The translations under genes and the position numbers were made by a program. Below are positions 51,079 through 60,802 of a stretch of 64,000 nt of DNA, piece after piece. The notes below the pieces were generated by a model. The model was not told where the DNA came from. It searched no databases and worked only from the letters and a program-made list of their open reading frames with translations. The stretch's first letter is position 1, and the number at the start of each line of letters is the position of its first letter. Source of the DNA: Deltaproteobacteria bacterium (GTDB lineage: Bacteria; Desulfobacterota; DSM-4660; Desulfatiglandales; HGW-15). The stretch lies in assembly GCA_020060215.1 (NCBI GenBank), contig JAGVAP010000143.1, forward strand, positions 3,116-67,115. Reading direction: 5' to 3'.

Positions 51079-53211
51079 ATGAAGACAGAGTACCGGACCA
51101 TCAGGGTGGATCTGAGAGACGGCGTCGCCGTGCTCACCATCGACAATCCACCGGTGAACCAGATGTCGCCTCCACTGATGCAGGACTTCTCCGAAGCCGT
51201 CAGGGAGGCCTGGGAGGACGGCGGTGTGAAGGCCGTAGTGGTGACGGGGACCGGAAAGAACTTCATCGCCGGCGCCGACATCACCCAGCTCAAGCTGGTC
51301 AAGGAGCGGGAAGAGATCTACCGCAAGGTCCTCACCGGGACCCGGTTTCTCAACAGCATCGAGGCCGGTCCGAAGCCGTTCATTGCGGCCATCAACGGCA
51401 ACTGCCTGGGAGGAGGACTGGAGACGGCCATGGCCTGCCATTACCGTGTTGCGGTCGAGGGAGTCAGCCTCGGGCAGCCGGAGGTCCAGATCGGGGTCAT
51501 CCCGGGCGCGGGCGGCACCCAGCGACTGCCGAGGCTCATCGGTCTTCCCAATGCGCTGGAGATGATCACCACGGGCAAGCCCATCAGGGCCGAAAAGGCC
51601 CTTCAGCGGGCACTCGTGGATGAGGTGGTCCCGCAGGACAAGCTCCTGGACGCGGCATTGAACGCGGCCCGGCGGTTCATCAAGGGGGAGCTGAATCTCC
51701 GGTTGCGGATGACCCGCAACGTCATCCACCGGTTGCCGAGCGGTGCGGAGAAGACGGCCCTGCTCGGGTACGCGAAATACATGGCCTATCAGAAGGCCAA
51801 GGGCTACATCGCGCCGTTCAAGGCCATCGATGCCTTTGAGCAGGGTCTTGGATTCGACATCGAGGCGGACATCGAGAAGGAGGCGGGGCTCTTCGCCGAC
51901 TGCGCGGTCTCGGATGTGGCCAAGAACCTGATCAACATCTTTCTCAATACCCGGGCCGCAGGAAGGGTGAAGCGGATCGAGGGGATACCCCCGGCCAAGA
52001 TCAGGAAGGTGGCGATGCTGGGCGGAGGGGTGATGGGGTCCGGCATCGTGAACCTGCTTCTCCAGAACGGTTTCGAGGCCATCCTCTGGGACATCGACGG
52101 AGGGGCCGTTCAGAAGGGCGTGAGCGCAGTCCGCAAGACGTTCGACTACCCCATCAAGAAAAAGAAGATGACGGCGGCGGATCTGGACAAGCTCATCCAG
52201 GGAAGGCTCAGGACGACGACCTCCCTGGAGGACCTCAAGGACGTGGACCTGGTCATCGAGGCCGTTCTCGAAGACATGAAGATCAAGCAGGAGATCTGGA
52301 AGCGGCTGGAGGCGATATGCCCCTCCCATACCCTCTTCGGGACCAACACCTCGGCCCTGCCCATCACGGTCATGGCCGAGGTGCTGCAGGACCCCGGCCG
52401 GATGATCGGACTCCATTTCTTCAACCCCGCCCACCGGATGCAGCTCCTCGAGGTCATCTGCGCGAAGAAGACCTCGGATCAGACCCTGGCCAGCAGCGTT
52501 TCCTTCGCAAGGGCCATCAAGAAGATCCCGATCGTGGTCAATGACGGACCGGGGTTTTATGTCTCACGGCAGTTGGGCGGCCTCATGGGCGGGGCGGTCT
52601 TCCTGACCGCCGACGGGGTGGACGGCGCGTTCATCGAAGAGGCCATGGTCGATTTCGGCATGCCCATGGGCCCTGCGACCCTGGCCGACCTGACCGGGAT
52701 CGACATCAACTACCGTGTGGGCAAGACGTTCGAAAAGAGGCTGGGCGAGCGCTACAGGATCCACCCGCTTACCGAGGTGGTGTACAACACCGGGTGCTAT
52801 GGACGTAAAACGGGCGCCGGCTACTTCGATTACAGCGGTGAGAAACCGGTTCCCAACCCAAAGGTCATGGACGCCGTTCAGGCGTATCTGAAGGAGCACC
52901 ATGTCTCCCCCAAGGCCGTGTCCAAGCAGGAGGTGGTGGACCTGATGCTGGCCAACGGCATCAACGAGGCCGCTTATATGATCCAGGAGGGGATCTGCGA
53001 CCGGCCGCAGGACATGGACCTGGCCATGATCTACGGCACGGGATTCCCCCCTTACCGCGGCGGCATCCTCCGGTATGCGGACCAGTGGGGGCTGAAGAAC
53101 GTCCACGACAAACTCCTGGAGCTGGAGAAGCAGTATGGGATCCGATTCCGGCCGGCCGATCTGATCAGGGACATGGCCCGTTCAGGCAAAACCTTTTACC
53201 CCGAGGAGTGA
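51079..53211 (+). CDS. fadJ-like: Fused enoyl-CoA hydratase / 3-hydroxyacyl-CoA dehydrogenase (FadB/FadJ type)
   Basis: 710 residues from ATG 51079 after AAAAGGAGATGG. The N-terminal crotonase domain has [27 protein letters not shown] and [21 protein letters not shown], with both catalytic Glu. The dehydrogenase domain begins [21 protein letters not shown] at ~residue 312 and has [22 protein letters not shown] and [16 protein letters not shown] with the catalytic His. The C-terminal helical domains end with [15 protein letters not shown]. It converts enoyl-CoA to 3-ketoacyl-CoA. First gene of the plus-strand operon, opposite the MerR-type gene. Confidence 0.95.
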   Translation: MKTEYRTIRVDLRDGVAVLTIDNPPVNQMSPPLMQDFSEAVREAWEDGGVKAVVVTGTGKNFIAGADITQLKLVKEREEIYRKVLTGTRFLNSIEAGPKPFIAAINGNCLGGGLETAMACHYRVAVEGVSLGQPEVQIGVIPGAGGTQRLPRLIGLPNALEMITTGKPIRAEKALQRALVDEVVPQDKLLDAALNAARRFIKGELNLRLRMTRNVIHRLPSGAEKTALLGYAKYMAYQKAKGYIAPFKAIDAFEQGLGFDIEADIEKEAGLFADCAVSDVAKNLINIFLNTRAAGRVKRIEGIPPAKIRKVAMLGGGVMGSGIVNLLLQNGFEAILWDIDGGAVQKGVSAVRKTFDYPIKKKKMTAADLDKLIQGRLRTTTSLEDLKDVDLVIEAVLEDMKIKQEIWKRLEAICPSHTLFGTNTSALPITVMAEVLQDPGRMIGLHFFNPAHRMQLLEVICAKKTSDQTLASSVSFARAIKKIPIVVNDGPGFYVSRQLGGLMGGAVFLTADGVDGAFIEEAMVDFGMPMGPATLADLTGIDINYRVGKTFEKRLGERYRIHPLTEVVYNTGCYGRKTGAGYFDYSGEKPVPNPKVMDAVQAYLKEHHVSPKAVSKQEVVDLMLANGINEAAYMIQEGICDRPQDMDLAMIYGTGFPPYRGGILRYADQWGLKNVHDKLLELEKQYGIRFRPADLIRDMARSGKTFYPEE

Positions 53212-53231
53212 CCATTCAAGGAGGTTCGACC

Positions 53232-54434
53232 ATGAGAGAAGTAGTCATTGCAGGATATCTGAGGACGGCACAATCGCGCTCCAGGCCGAACGATCCGGCC
53301 AGGGACTGGTACTGCAGGATGCGGGGGGACGAGCTCCTGGCGAAGCTGCTTCCCGAGGTGATTCAACGGACCGGCATCGATGCCAAGGAGATCGACGATT
53401 TCATCGTGGGCTGCTCGACCGCGGTCGGCGAGCAGTGGGCCTACGGGGGCCGGACCCCGCTCTTCCTGGCCAACCTGCCGGAGACGATCCCCTCCAAGTT
53501 CATGGATCAGCAGTGCGGGTCTTCCATGGCCTGCATCCATACCGGTTTTATGGAGATCGCCATGGGGTTCTCCGATATCGTGTTGGCCGGCGGCTATGAG
53601 CACATGACGCGCATCCCCATGGGTGCGTACAACTCGGACAAGGGCCTCATCGCCCTCAACATGACCCTATTCCTTTACCCCTCCTACAAGCATTGGGACA
53701 TGATGACGTCCATCAACATGGGTCTCACCGCGGAGAAGCTCTTCTCGCAGACGAAATTCACCAAGGAGGAGATGGACCGCTGGGGGGTGCGGTCCCACCA
53801 GAGGGCGGCCAAGGCCATGGCCGATGGGTTCTTTGCAGGGGAGATCCTGCCTATCGAGGCGGAGCAGGCGGACGGGACCGTCCTGAAGGTGGACCAAGAC
53901 CAGGCCATCCGCACCGATGCGACCCTGGAGTCCATGGCCGGGCTGAAGCCTTCGTTCAAGAAAGACGGGGTCATCACCCCGGGAAACTCCTCTCCCCTGA
54001 ACGCCGCCGCCTCCTCGATGATCCTCATGTCCAAGGAGACGGCGAAGAAGAAGGGCATCCAGCCGCTCGCAACCATCCGATCCATCGGGTTCGCGGGGGT
54101 GGATCCCACCGTCATGGGGATAGGTCCTGTTCCGGCCAGCAGGAAGGCCCTCGAAAACATCGGCCTGAAACCCTCCGACATCGATTTCTGGGAGATCAAC
54201 GAAGCCTTTTCCATCGTGGCCCTGAACTGCATCAGGGAGCTCGGGCTCGACTCGGAAAAGGTGAATGTGATGGGCGGCGGCATTGCCATCGGCCATGCGC
54301 TCGGAGCCACGGGGATCCGGCTGGTGGGGACCCTCGCCCGCATCCTGAATGAGAAGAAGGGTCGATATGGATGCGCGAACGCCTGTGTCGGCGGGGGGCA
54401 GGGGGTGGCGACCATCATCGAGAGAGAGGAGTGA
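53232..54434 (+). CDS. fadA-like: Thiolase (acetyl-CoA acyltransferase), plus-strand operon
   Basis: 400 residues from ATG 53232 after AAGGAGG, 20 bases behind the fadJ-like stop. Nucleophile Cys in MDQQCGSSMACIHTG; GNSSPLNAAASSMI, EINEAFSIVALN, GGIAIGHALGATG (here HALG for the usual HPxG) and CANACVGGGQGVATIIE with the second Cys. It should complete beta-oxidation with the preceding enzyme. It is clearly different from the minus-strand thiolase, which lacks this CVGGGQG form. Confidence 0.94.
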   Translation: MREVVIAGYLRTAQSRSRPNDPARDWYCRMRGDELLAKLLPEVIQRTGIDAKEIDDFIVGCSTAVGEQWAYGGRTPLFLANLPETIPSKFMDQQCGSSMACIHTGFMEIAMGFSDIVLAGGYEHMTRIPMGAYNSDKGLIALNMTLFLYPSYKHWDMMTSINMGLTAEKLFSQTKFTKEEMDRWGVRSHQRAAKAMADGFFAGEILPIEAEQADGTVLKVDQDQAIRTDATLESMAGLKPSFKKDGVITPGNSSPLNAAASSMILMSKETAKKKGIQPLATIRSIGFAGVDPTVMGIGPVPASRKALENIGLKPSDIDFWEINEAFSIVALNCIRELGLDSEKVNVMGGGIAIGHALGATGIRLVGTLARILNEKKGRYGCANACVGGGQGVATIIEREE

Positions 54435-54437
54435 AGT

Positions 54438-54590
54438 AGGAAGGCGGAAAGCGGAAGGCGGAAAAAGAGAAAGTCACGGCCTCCAAATTCCGACTCTGCA
54501 CTTCCGCCTTTCTTCACGGCCCTGGACCTTTGGACCCGGGACCTATTTGACCTTTGAACCTCTGAACCTCTGAACCTCTGAACCTCTAAG
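54438..54590 (+). repeat. Short tandem repeats: GGCGGAA heptamers and TGAACCTC octamers
   Basis: 54438-54462 has AAGGCGGAAAGCGGAAGGCG with a CTTCCGCCTTTC partner near 54501. 54553-54588 is four to five copies of TGAACCTC. The array ends nine bases before the next gene and forms its AAGGAG ribosome site at 54588-54593. Confidence 0.8.
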
Positions 54591-54599
54591 GAGTGATTG

Positions 54600-56414
54600 A
54601 TGGCACAGTTGCTGGCGGAAAAAAGAGATCAGGACTTTGTGATCTGGGAGCAGATGAACGGGGAGGCGTATCTGAAGGCGGGGCCTTACAGCGGATATGA
54701 CCGAAAGATGTGCGACATGATCATTACGGAAGCCAGGACCCTGGCCGTCAAAGAGGTGCTTCCGACCCTCGCCGAAGGGGACAGGATCGGACTCCGCTAC
54801 GAGAACGGGGCGGTCAGGGTGCCCGAGTGCTTCCGTCGCGCCTTCGACCTCATCCTGGAAGGGGGATGGAACAATCTGGGCGTCATCGAGGCCATGGGGG
54901 GGCAGGGTGCGCCCCCCTTTATCGCTGCGACGGCCGCAGAATACTTCATGGCCGCAAACTACGGCCTTTTCGTATACACGACCATGGGCAACGGCACGGC
55001 CGATATGATCCACAAGTTCGGGACATTGGAGCAGAAAACGTTGTACGTGGAAAAGCTGACCTCGGCCGAGTGGGGAGGGACCATGCTGCTCACGGAACCG
55101 GATGCCGGATCCGATGTCGGGGCCCTGACCACGAAAGCGGTGAAGAACCCGGACGGCACCTACACGATCACCGGCAATAAGATCTTCATCACCAACGGCG
55201 AGTTCGACCTTGTGGAGAACATCATCCATCCGGTGCTGGCCCGCATCGAAGGGGACCCTCCCGGGACCAAGGGGATCTCCATCTTCATCGTGCCGAAGTT
55301 CTTCGTCAACCCCGACGGGACTCTGGGCGAGCGGAACGACATCACGTGCGAAGGGATCGAGCACAAACACGGGATCACGTCGAGCGCCACCTGCAGTATG
55401 ACCCTGGGCGCCAAGGGCAAGTGCATCGGCTTCCTGCTGGGGCAGGAGCGCAAGGGCATGAACATCATGTTCCACATGATCAACGGCGCCCGCATGAGTG
55501 TGAGCCTGCAGGCGCTCTCCTACGCGTCGGCAGCCTATCTCCTTGCCCTGGACTATGCCCGCAAGCGCGTCCAGGGGAGGACCCTGGAGAATTTCGCCAA
55601 CGCCGCCGCCCCTTCGGTCCCCATCATCCAGCATCCCGACGTGCGCAGGAACCTCCTCTGGATGAAGGCCCAGGTAGAGGCGATGCGCAGCTTCTATCAG
55701 TGGACCATGATGTGCGGGATCCAGGCGGCACACGCGAAGGATGAGAAGGAGCGCCTCTTTTACGAAGACCTCTACGGCATGATGACGCCGATCGCCAAGG
55801 ACTACATCGGCACCCGCGGCCACGAGGTCTGCAACCAGGCGATCCAGGTCTTCGGCGGGGCGGGGTACACCAAGGAGTACCTGGTCGAGCAGTATACGAG
55901 GGACTGCAGGATCACGACCATCTATGAAGGCACGAGCGGGATACAGGCAATGGACCTGCTGGCGCGGAAACTGGGGAGACAGAACGGGGCGGTCTTCATG
56001 CACCTGCTCGGGCAGATGAACCAGACGGTCGCAAGGGCCAAGAAGATCCCCGGGATGGAAACCATGGCCGCCAAATTCGAGAAGTCGGCCGAGATGCTCG
56101 GGGATACCGCCATGAAGATCGGGGGCCTTGCCATGTCTCCGGATTTCAAGACGGCGTTCGCCCATTCCCTTCCTTTCCTCCACTCCATGGGCGATGTCAT
56201 CATGGGTTGGATGCTCCTGTGGCGCGCCGAAGTGGCCGCTCCAAAGATCGAAGACGCCAAGGGCAGGGACGCGGCCTTCTACAAGGGACAACTCAAGAGC
56301 GCGCAGTTCTACATGGACACCGTCCTCCCCGTGGTCAACGGGAGGATGCAGTCCATCCGGGACGCGAGCCCGGCGGCCATCGAGATCGATGAGGAGGAGT
56401 TCGGGGGAATGTGA
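54600..56414 (+). CDS. Acyl-CoA dehydrogenase with C-terminal extension
   Basis: 604 residues, longer than the ~380-residue core because of a C-terminal domain, as in DmdC/AidB-like subfamilies. FAD and substrate motifs are MLLTEPDAGSDVGALTTKA, YTITGNKIFITNG, GTKGISIFIVPKFF and VFGGAGYTKEYLVEQYTRDCRITTIYEGTSGIQ with a Glu at the catalytic position. The extension after ~residue 450 is helical (KKIPGMETMAAKFEKSAEMLG). It introduces the double bond into an acyl-CoA and passes electrons to ETF; no etf genes are here. Confidence 0.93.
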   Translation: MAQLLAEKRDQDFVIWEQMNGEAYLKAGPYSGYDRKMCDMIITEARTLAVKEVLPTLAEGDRIGLRYENGAVRVPECFRRAFDLILEGGWNNLGVIEAMGGQGAPPFIAATAAEYFMAANYGLFVYTTMGNGTADMIHKFGTLEQKTLYVEKLTSAEWGGTMLLTEPDAGSDVGALTTKAVKNPDGTYTITGNKIFITNGEFDLVENIIHPVLARIEGDPPGTKGISIFIVPKFFVNPDGTLGERNDITCEGIEHKHGITSSATCSMTLGAKGKCIGFLLGQERKGMNIMFHMINGARMSVSLQALSYASAAYLLALDYARKRVQGRTLENFANAAAPSVPIIQHPDVRRNLLWMKAQVEAMRSFYQWTMMCGIQAAHAKDEKERLFYEDLYGMMTPIAKDYIGTRGHEVCNQAIQVFGGAGYTKEYLVEQYTRDCRITTIYEGTSGIQAMDLLARKLGRQNGAVFMHLLGQMNQTVARAKKIPGMETMAAKFEKSAEMLGDTAMKIGGLAMSPDFKTAFAHSLPFLHSMGDVIMGWMLLWRAEVAAPKIEDAKGRDAAFYKGQLKSAQFYMDTVLPVVNGRMQSIRDASPAAIEIDEEEFGGM

Positions 56415-56429
56415 TCATGGACCATCGGT

Positions 56430-56582
56430 CATTGACCATTTGGCATTTATCATGGAAGATCGATCACGGGTCAGCAGTCCCACGTCATCAGGTTCCGATG
56501 TTCGCCGTTCAGGGTCCATGGTTGGAGCTTCAACACTGAACCTCTGAACCATGAACCCTGAACCCTGAACCCTGAACCCCAA
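56430..56582 (+). repeat. Spacer with CTGAACC heptamer array
   Basis: 56430-56580 contains CATTGACCATTTGGCA-type short repeats on the left and CTGAACCCTGAACCCTGAAC heptamers at about 56549-56578. No gene is recognised. Confidence 0.7.
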
Positions 56583-56599
56583 AACCGGAGGACACCGCC

Positions 56600-57673
56600 A
56601 TGTCGAACGTGTATGACCGGCTGCGGGAGCGGCTGGACGATCTTTCCACCGGCTACCCCTCCACGCCGAGCGGCGTGGAGATGCGTATCCTGAGGCGGCT
56701 CTTCACAGAGGAGGAGGCGGAGCTCTTCCTGGCGCTCTCTCCCTTGCCCGAGGCGCCGGATCAGGTGGCGGTCAGGCTCGGCCGGGATGCCCGGCAGACG
56801 GAGAACCTGATGGAGAGGATGGCCTTGAAGGGACTCCTCTTCCGGCTCCGAAAAGAAGACACGGTCCGCTACGGGGCCATACCCTTTCTGGTCGGGATCC
56901 TGGAGCACCAGGTCAAGAGACTCGATCCGGAACTGGCCCTCGAGATGAACGAATATTTTGAGAGCGGCTTCGGCAGGACGATTCAGTCCTTCAACACCCC
57001 GCTCATGCGCACCATCCCGATCAACCGGGAGGTCGCGGTCAAGTGGCCCATCGCGCCCTATGAAGATGTGCCGGAGATCATCCGCTCCCAGAAGATCATC
57101 GCCCTGGCACCCTGCATCTGCCGCACCTGGATGAAGACGGTGGACAAGGGATGCGGCAAACCCCTGGAGACCTGCTTCATCTTCGGTCAGTACGGACGCT
57201 ATTACGTGGAGAACCACATGGCTCGCTTCATCTCCCAAGAAGAGGCCATGGAGGTTCTGAAGCGTAACGATGAAGCGGGTCTGGTCATGCAGCCTTTCAA
57301 CTCCCAGAAGGTGGGAGGCATGTGCAGCTGCTGCGGGGACTGCTGCGGGATGTTGAAGTCGTTGAAAAAGCAACCCTCGCCCGCGAAGTCGGTCCAGAGC
57401 AACTATTTTGCGGAGGTGGACGGGTCTCAATGCTCCGGCTGCGAAACCTGCCTGGAGCGCTGCCAGATGGATGCCGTCCGGGTGGTGGAAGGCCAGGCCC
57501 GGGTCGATCGAAATCGGTGTATCGGCTGCGGTCTGTGCGTGACCACATGCGCCACGGGCGCCCTGCAACTGAGGAAGAAGCCGGAACCCGAGCTTTATCT
57601 GCCGCCGGAGACGGGGGCGGAGACTTACATGCGGCTTGCGATGGAGAGAGGGAAGAACCTGCTGCCGCACTAG
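56600..57673 (+). CDS. Multi-cluster Fe-S protein with C-terminal 2x[4Fe-4S] ferredoxin domain
   Basis: 357 residues. The N-terminal ~90 residues resemble a winged-helix fold (LFLALSPLPEAPDQVAVRLGRDARQTENLMERMALKGLLFRL). A Cys-rich middle has APCICRTW (C172, C174), C185 and C192, then MCSCCGDCCGM (C242, 244, 245, 248, 249). Two ferredoxin motifs follow: CSGCETCLERC (278-288) and CIGCGLCVTTC (307-317). Possible electron carrier for the dehydrogenase or activator of the radical dehydratase downstream. The gene starts after GGAGGACACCGCC. The family is seen in anaerobes; its function is unassigned. Confidence 0.88.
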   Translation: MSNVYDRLRERLDDLSTGYPSTPSGVEMRILRRLFTEEEAELFLALSPLPEAPDQVAVRLGRDARQTENLMERMALKGLLFRLRKEDTVRYGAIPFLVGILEHQVKRLDPELALEMNEYFESGFGRTIQSFNTPLMRTIPINREVAVKWPIAPYEDVPEIIRSQKIIALAPCICRTWMKTVDKGCGKPLETCFIFGQYGRYYVENHMARFISQEEAMEVLKRNDEAGLVMQPFNSQKVGGMCSCCGDCCGMLKSLKKQPSPAKSVQSNYFAEVDGSQCSGCETCLERCQMDAVRVVEGQARVDRNRCIGCGLCVTTCATGALQLRKKPEPELYLPPETGAETYMRLAMERGKNLLPH

Positions 57674-57762
57674 TCGACCCCAAGACCGTTCAGCTCTGGT
57701 GGAGGACCCGCGCAGGTGATACGAAACAAGTGAAACTCGCGTCAGGAAATGGTCTCCGGAGC

Positions 57763-57854
57763 GGCGTAGGGTGGGTGAAGCGAAGCGAAACCCATCATCC
57801 GAGCGCGACGAGCTGAAAACCGATGGGTTTCGCTTCGCTCCACCCATCCTACAA
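57763..57854 (+). repeat. Inverted pair of GATGGGTTTCGC repeats, second copy
   Basis: GTAGGGTGGGTGAAGCGAAG (57767-57786) and its partner CTTCGCTCCACCCATCCTAC (57834-57853) bracket a ~30-base loop (CATCCGAGCGCGACGAGCTG). Related to 34662-34803, but here the arms are in the opposite order. Confidence 0.85.
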
Positions 57855-57910
57855 ACCCGACTCTTCGGAGAACCCGCCCAAGGGAACCCGTCAAGTGGAG
57901 GAGGCTGCCC

Positions 57911-59389
57911 ATGAGAACCAAGGCACAGTACGTCGAAGGCTTGAGGAAGATGCGGAACAACATCTACTTCAACGGCGCCAAGATCAACCGGGCCGACGAG
58001 GTCCAGATGGACTGCATCAATACGATCGGCACCACGTTCGATGAAGCGGCCAAGCCGGAAAACGCGGAGCTCATGACGGCCAAGTCCCACCTGACCGGAG
58101 AGACCATCAACCGTTTTACCCATATCCACCAGAACACGCAGGACCTCCACAGAAAACAGGATATGACGAGGTTCCTCTGCCGGAAGGTGGGCGGCTGTAT
58201 CCAGCGCTGCATGGGGATCGACGCTGTAAACGCCATCTACACGGTCTCCTATGAGGCGGACAGGAGGAACCAGGGGGCTACCCGGTACCACGACCATTTC
58301 AAGAAGTGGCTGGCCCGCTTCCAGGGTGAAGACCTCGTGGGATGCTGCGCTCAGACCGACGTCAAAGGGGACCGGATGCTGAGGCCTGCGGAGCAGCCGG
58401 ACCCTGAGGCGTATCTGCGCGTCGTGGAGAAGGGGAAAGAAGGGATCGTGGTCTCCGGCTGCAAACTGCACATCTCGGAGGCGTCCGTCGCCGACGAGAT
58501 CCTGGTCGTCCCGACCAGGGCCCTGCGGAAGGAAGACAAGGATTATGCCGTCTCCTTTGCGGTTCCCGGCGACTACGAGGGGGTGAAGCAGGTCGTCACC
58601 ATCCATAATCTGCGCCCGCGCAAGATCTACAAGCGCGGGGTCGTCATCGGCCTGACGGACTCCTACGTCATCTTCGAAAAATGTTTCGTCCCCTGGGAGC
58701 GGGTCTTCCTGTGCAACGAGTACGATCAGGGCGGCATCCTGGCATTGCTCTTTGCGTTGTTCCACCGCCACAGTTACTCGGGATGCAAACCCGCCATCGG
58801 CGACCTTATCCTGGGTACCGCGGCGCTCGCCGCGGAGATGAACAACATCCACAAGACGAGCCACGTGCGGGAAAAGCTGGCCGAGATCATCCTGACCACC
58901 GAACTGGGATACGCCGCCGGCTACACGGCCTCGGATCTCGGAAAGCCCTCCGTTTTCATTCCGGGGCTCGGATTGGTCCCTTACGGCCCGGGCAACTATA
59001 TACCGAACTCCATCTACTGTAATGTGGGGCGATGCCTGACCGGCGAGGCCGTCTACAGGGAGGCCGAGATCCTGTGTGACATCGCAGGCGGCATTCCCGC
59101 CACCTTCCCGCACGAGGAGGATTTCGCCAATCCCGAGACGGGGGATCTGCTCCTGAAGTACACCAAACGCAATCCCGAGATCCCTGCCGAAGAGCAGGCG
59201 CAATTCTGGAGATATGTGGGCGACATCCTCTGCTCCGCGTCGGGGGGCATCTCCAATGTGGGAAACTACCACGGCGGCGGTTCGCCGATCATGGAGCAGA
59301 TCGCCATCACCAGCCAGTACGACATCGAGGAGCGCAAGGATCTGATCCGCAGGATCGCCGGTCTGCCGGTCAGAGGAAAGCATCCCTAG
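57911..59389 (+). CDS. abfD-like: 4-hydroxybutyryl-CoA dehydratase / vinylacetyl-CoA isomerase family protein
   Basis: 492 residues. It belongs to the HpaB/4-hydroxybutyryl-CoA dehydratase superfamily (YVEGLRKMRNNIYFNGAKI, VSYEADRRNQGATRYHDHF). The four [4Fe-4S] ligands of the dehydratase appear present: C96 and C100 in GGCIQRC, and H285 and C292 in FHRHSYSGC (the known enzyme uses Cys, Cys, His, Cys with the same +4 and +7 spacing). That separates it from flavin-only HpaB hydroxylases. The predicted reaction is 4-hydroxybutyryl-CoA to crotonyl-CoA by a ketyl-radical route, oxygen-sensitive. The operon's hydratase/dehydrogenase and thiolase would finish crotonyl-CoA to acetyl-CoA. A homologue acting on another gamma-hydroxyacyl-CoA is possible. 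Confidence 0.88.
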   Translation: MRTKAQYVEGLRKMRNNIYFNGAKINRADEVQMDCINTIGTTFDEAAKPENAELMTAKSHLTGETINRFTHIHQNTQDLHRKQDMTRFLCRKVGGCIQRCMGIDAVNAIYTVSYEADRRNQGATRYHDHFKKWLARFQGEDLVGCCAQTDVKGDRMLRPAEQPDPEAYLRVVEKGKEGIVVSGCKLHISEASVADEILVVPTRALRKEDKDYAVSFAVPGDYEGVKQVVTIHNLRPRKIYKRGVVIGLTDSYVIFEKCFVPWERVFLCNEYDQGGILALLFALFHRHSYSGCKPAIGDLILGTAALAAEMNNIHKTSHVREKLAEIILTTELGYAAGYTASDLGKPSVFIPGLGLVPYGPGNYIPNSIYCNVGRCLTGEAVYREAEILCDIAGGIPATFPHEEDFANPETGDLLLKYTKRNPEIPAEEQAQFWRYVGDILCSASGGISNVGNYHGGGSPIMEQIAITSQYDIEERKDLIRRIAGLPVRGKHP

Positions 59390-59470
59390 ACCCTCCTTTT
59401 CCGGGTGACAGAAGATGGATGTTCCGAAGACCGATCGCTCGTCATAGAACCGAACCTTCAAGGAGGGGTC

Positions 59471-60802
59471 ATGGAAAAATCCCTGGTTTCCATTGTACGC
59501 TACGAACGTCCTCTCGACTCGGTACGCAGGGCGGTAGAGCTTTCCCTCGGTTTCGACCGCCTCCCCTCGAGGGCCAGGGTATTCATCAAACCCAATATCG
59601 TCTTCTGGACCAAGGCCGTACCCTTTCCGAAATGGGGTGTGCTGACCACCTCGCGGGTCGTCGAGGACGTCGTGGTGCTGCTGAAGGAGCGCGGCATCGA
59701 CGACATCGTGATCGGTGAAGGGATCGTCACCTACGATGCCAAGGACAAGGAGACTCCCGTCCACGCGTTCGAGACCCTCGGCTACAATGTCCTGAAGAAG
59801 CGCTACGGGGTGAGGTACGTGAATGTACTGGAACGGCCTTTCGAGAAGGTCGACCTGGGCGAAGGATTGGAATTGAATTTCAACCAGGACATCCTGCACA
59901 GCGACTTTGTCGTGGACATCCCGGTGATGAAGGCGCATAACCAGTCCGTGGTCAGCCTGGGTTTCAAGAACCTGAAAGGTACGCTCGACGTCGCATCGCG
60001 GAAGAAATGCCACAGCGCGGACATCGAGAAGGATCTCAACTACATCATTGCCCGCCTTCCCGACAGGATGCCCCCTGTGTTTGCGCTCCTGGACGGGATC
60101 TATTCCAACGAGAGGGGCCCGTTCGTCGACGGCAGGATTCGAAGAAGCAATCTGCTGGTGGCCTCTGCGGACCTGCTCTCCGCAGATCTGGTCGGGGCGA
60201 GGGTGCTGGGGTATGACCCCGTCCAGGTCCCCTACCTGGTTCATGCCGCCGGGAATCGCAACCGGCCGCTCGATCTCTCCGATGTGGACGTCGTCGGCGA
60301 GAAGATCGAGGATGTCGCGGCCTTCCACGAGCATGATTACACCTACGTGGAGAACGAGGACGGGGTTTTACCTCTGCCCATGGCCAAGCAGGGGATCAAG
60401 GGATTGTATTATCGGAAATACGATCTCTCCATGTGCACCTACTGTTCCGGGATGAACGGTTTGATCCTGAATGCCATCCGGTATGCGTGGGAAGGAAAAC
60501 CCTTCGATGACGTGGAAGTCCTTACCGGCAAGATCATGAAACCGACTCCGGGACACAAAAAGACCGTCCTGATGGGCAAGTGCATGTACCTGGCGCACAG
60601 AAACCATCCGGACATCAAAGAGATGATCCCCGTAAAGGGATGCCCCCCCAAACCCGACGAGATCGTTCGGGCCCTGCACAAGGCCGGCATACCGGTGAAC
60701 CCGCAGATTTTCGAAAAGAGGTTGGAACTCCCCGGCATGTTCATGAGCCTCTACGAGGGGCGGCCGGAATTCGATGAGGCCTTTTTCAGGGTGGAACCGT
60801 GA
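59471..60802 (+). CDS. DUF362 protein, paralogue 3
   Basis: 443 residues from ATG 59471, behind AAGGAGGGGTC. It has ARVFIKPNIVFW, FPKWGVLTTSRVVEDVVVLL, IGEGIVTYDAKDK, NQDILHSDFVVDIPVMKAHNQ, SLGFKNLKGTLDVASRKKCH and LLDGIYSNERGP. C-terminal Cys: CTYC, GKCM and VKGCPP. Closest to paralogue 1 (36312), for example in HRNHPDIKEMIPVKGCPP against HRENPDIKEMIAVKGCPP. It lies 81 bases behind the dehydratase gene, probably in one operon. Confidence 0.88.
   Translation: MEKSLVSIVRYERPLDSVRRAVELSLGFDRLPSRARVFIKPNIVFWTKAVPFPKWGVLTTSRVVEDVVVLLKERGIDDIVIGEGIVTYDAKDKETPVHAFETLGYNVLKKRYGVRYVNVLERPFEKVDLGEGLELNFNQDILHSDFVVDIPVMKAHNQSVVSLGFKNLKGTLDVASRKKCHSADIEKDLNYIIARLPDRMPPVFALLDGIYSNERGPFVDGRIRRSNLLVASADLLSADLVGARVLGYDPVQVPYLVHAAGNRNRPLDLSDVDVVGEKIEDVAAFHEHDYTYVENEDGVLPLPMAKQGIKGLYYRKYDLSMCTYCSGMNGLILNAIRYAWEGKPFDDVEVLTGKIMKPTPGHKKTVLMGKCMYLAHRNHPDIKEMIPVKGCPPKPDEIVRALHKAGIPVNPQIFEKRLELPGMFMSLYEGRPEFDEAFFRVEP

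Noticed and set aside
54553..54588. CRISPR-like direct repeats
   Set aside because: The units are 7-9 bases with no unique spacers and no cas genes nearby. They are simple tandem arrays.
57911..59389. 4-hydroxyphenylacetate 3-hydroxylase
   Set aside because: The fold is shared, but the Cys, Cys, His, Cys cluster ligands and the acyl-CoA neighbours favour the dehydratase branch, and no flavin reductase partner is present.
56471..60334. A 1287-codon open frame on the minus strand
   Set aside because: It lies opposite three well-supported plus-strand genes, has no recognisable domain, and is the kind of open antisense frame expected in GC-rich DNA.
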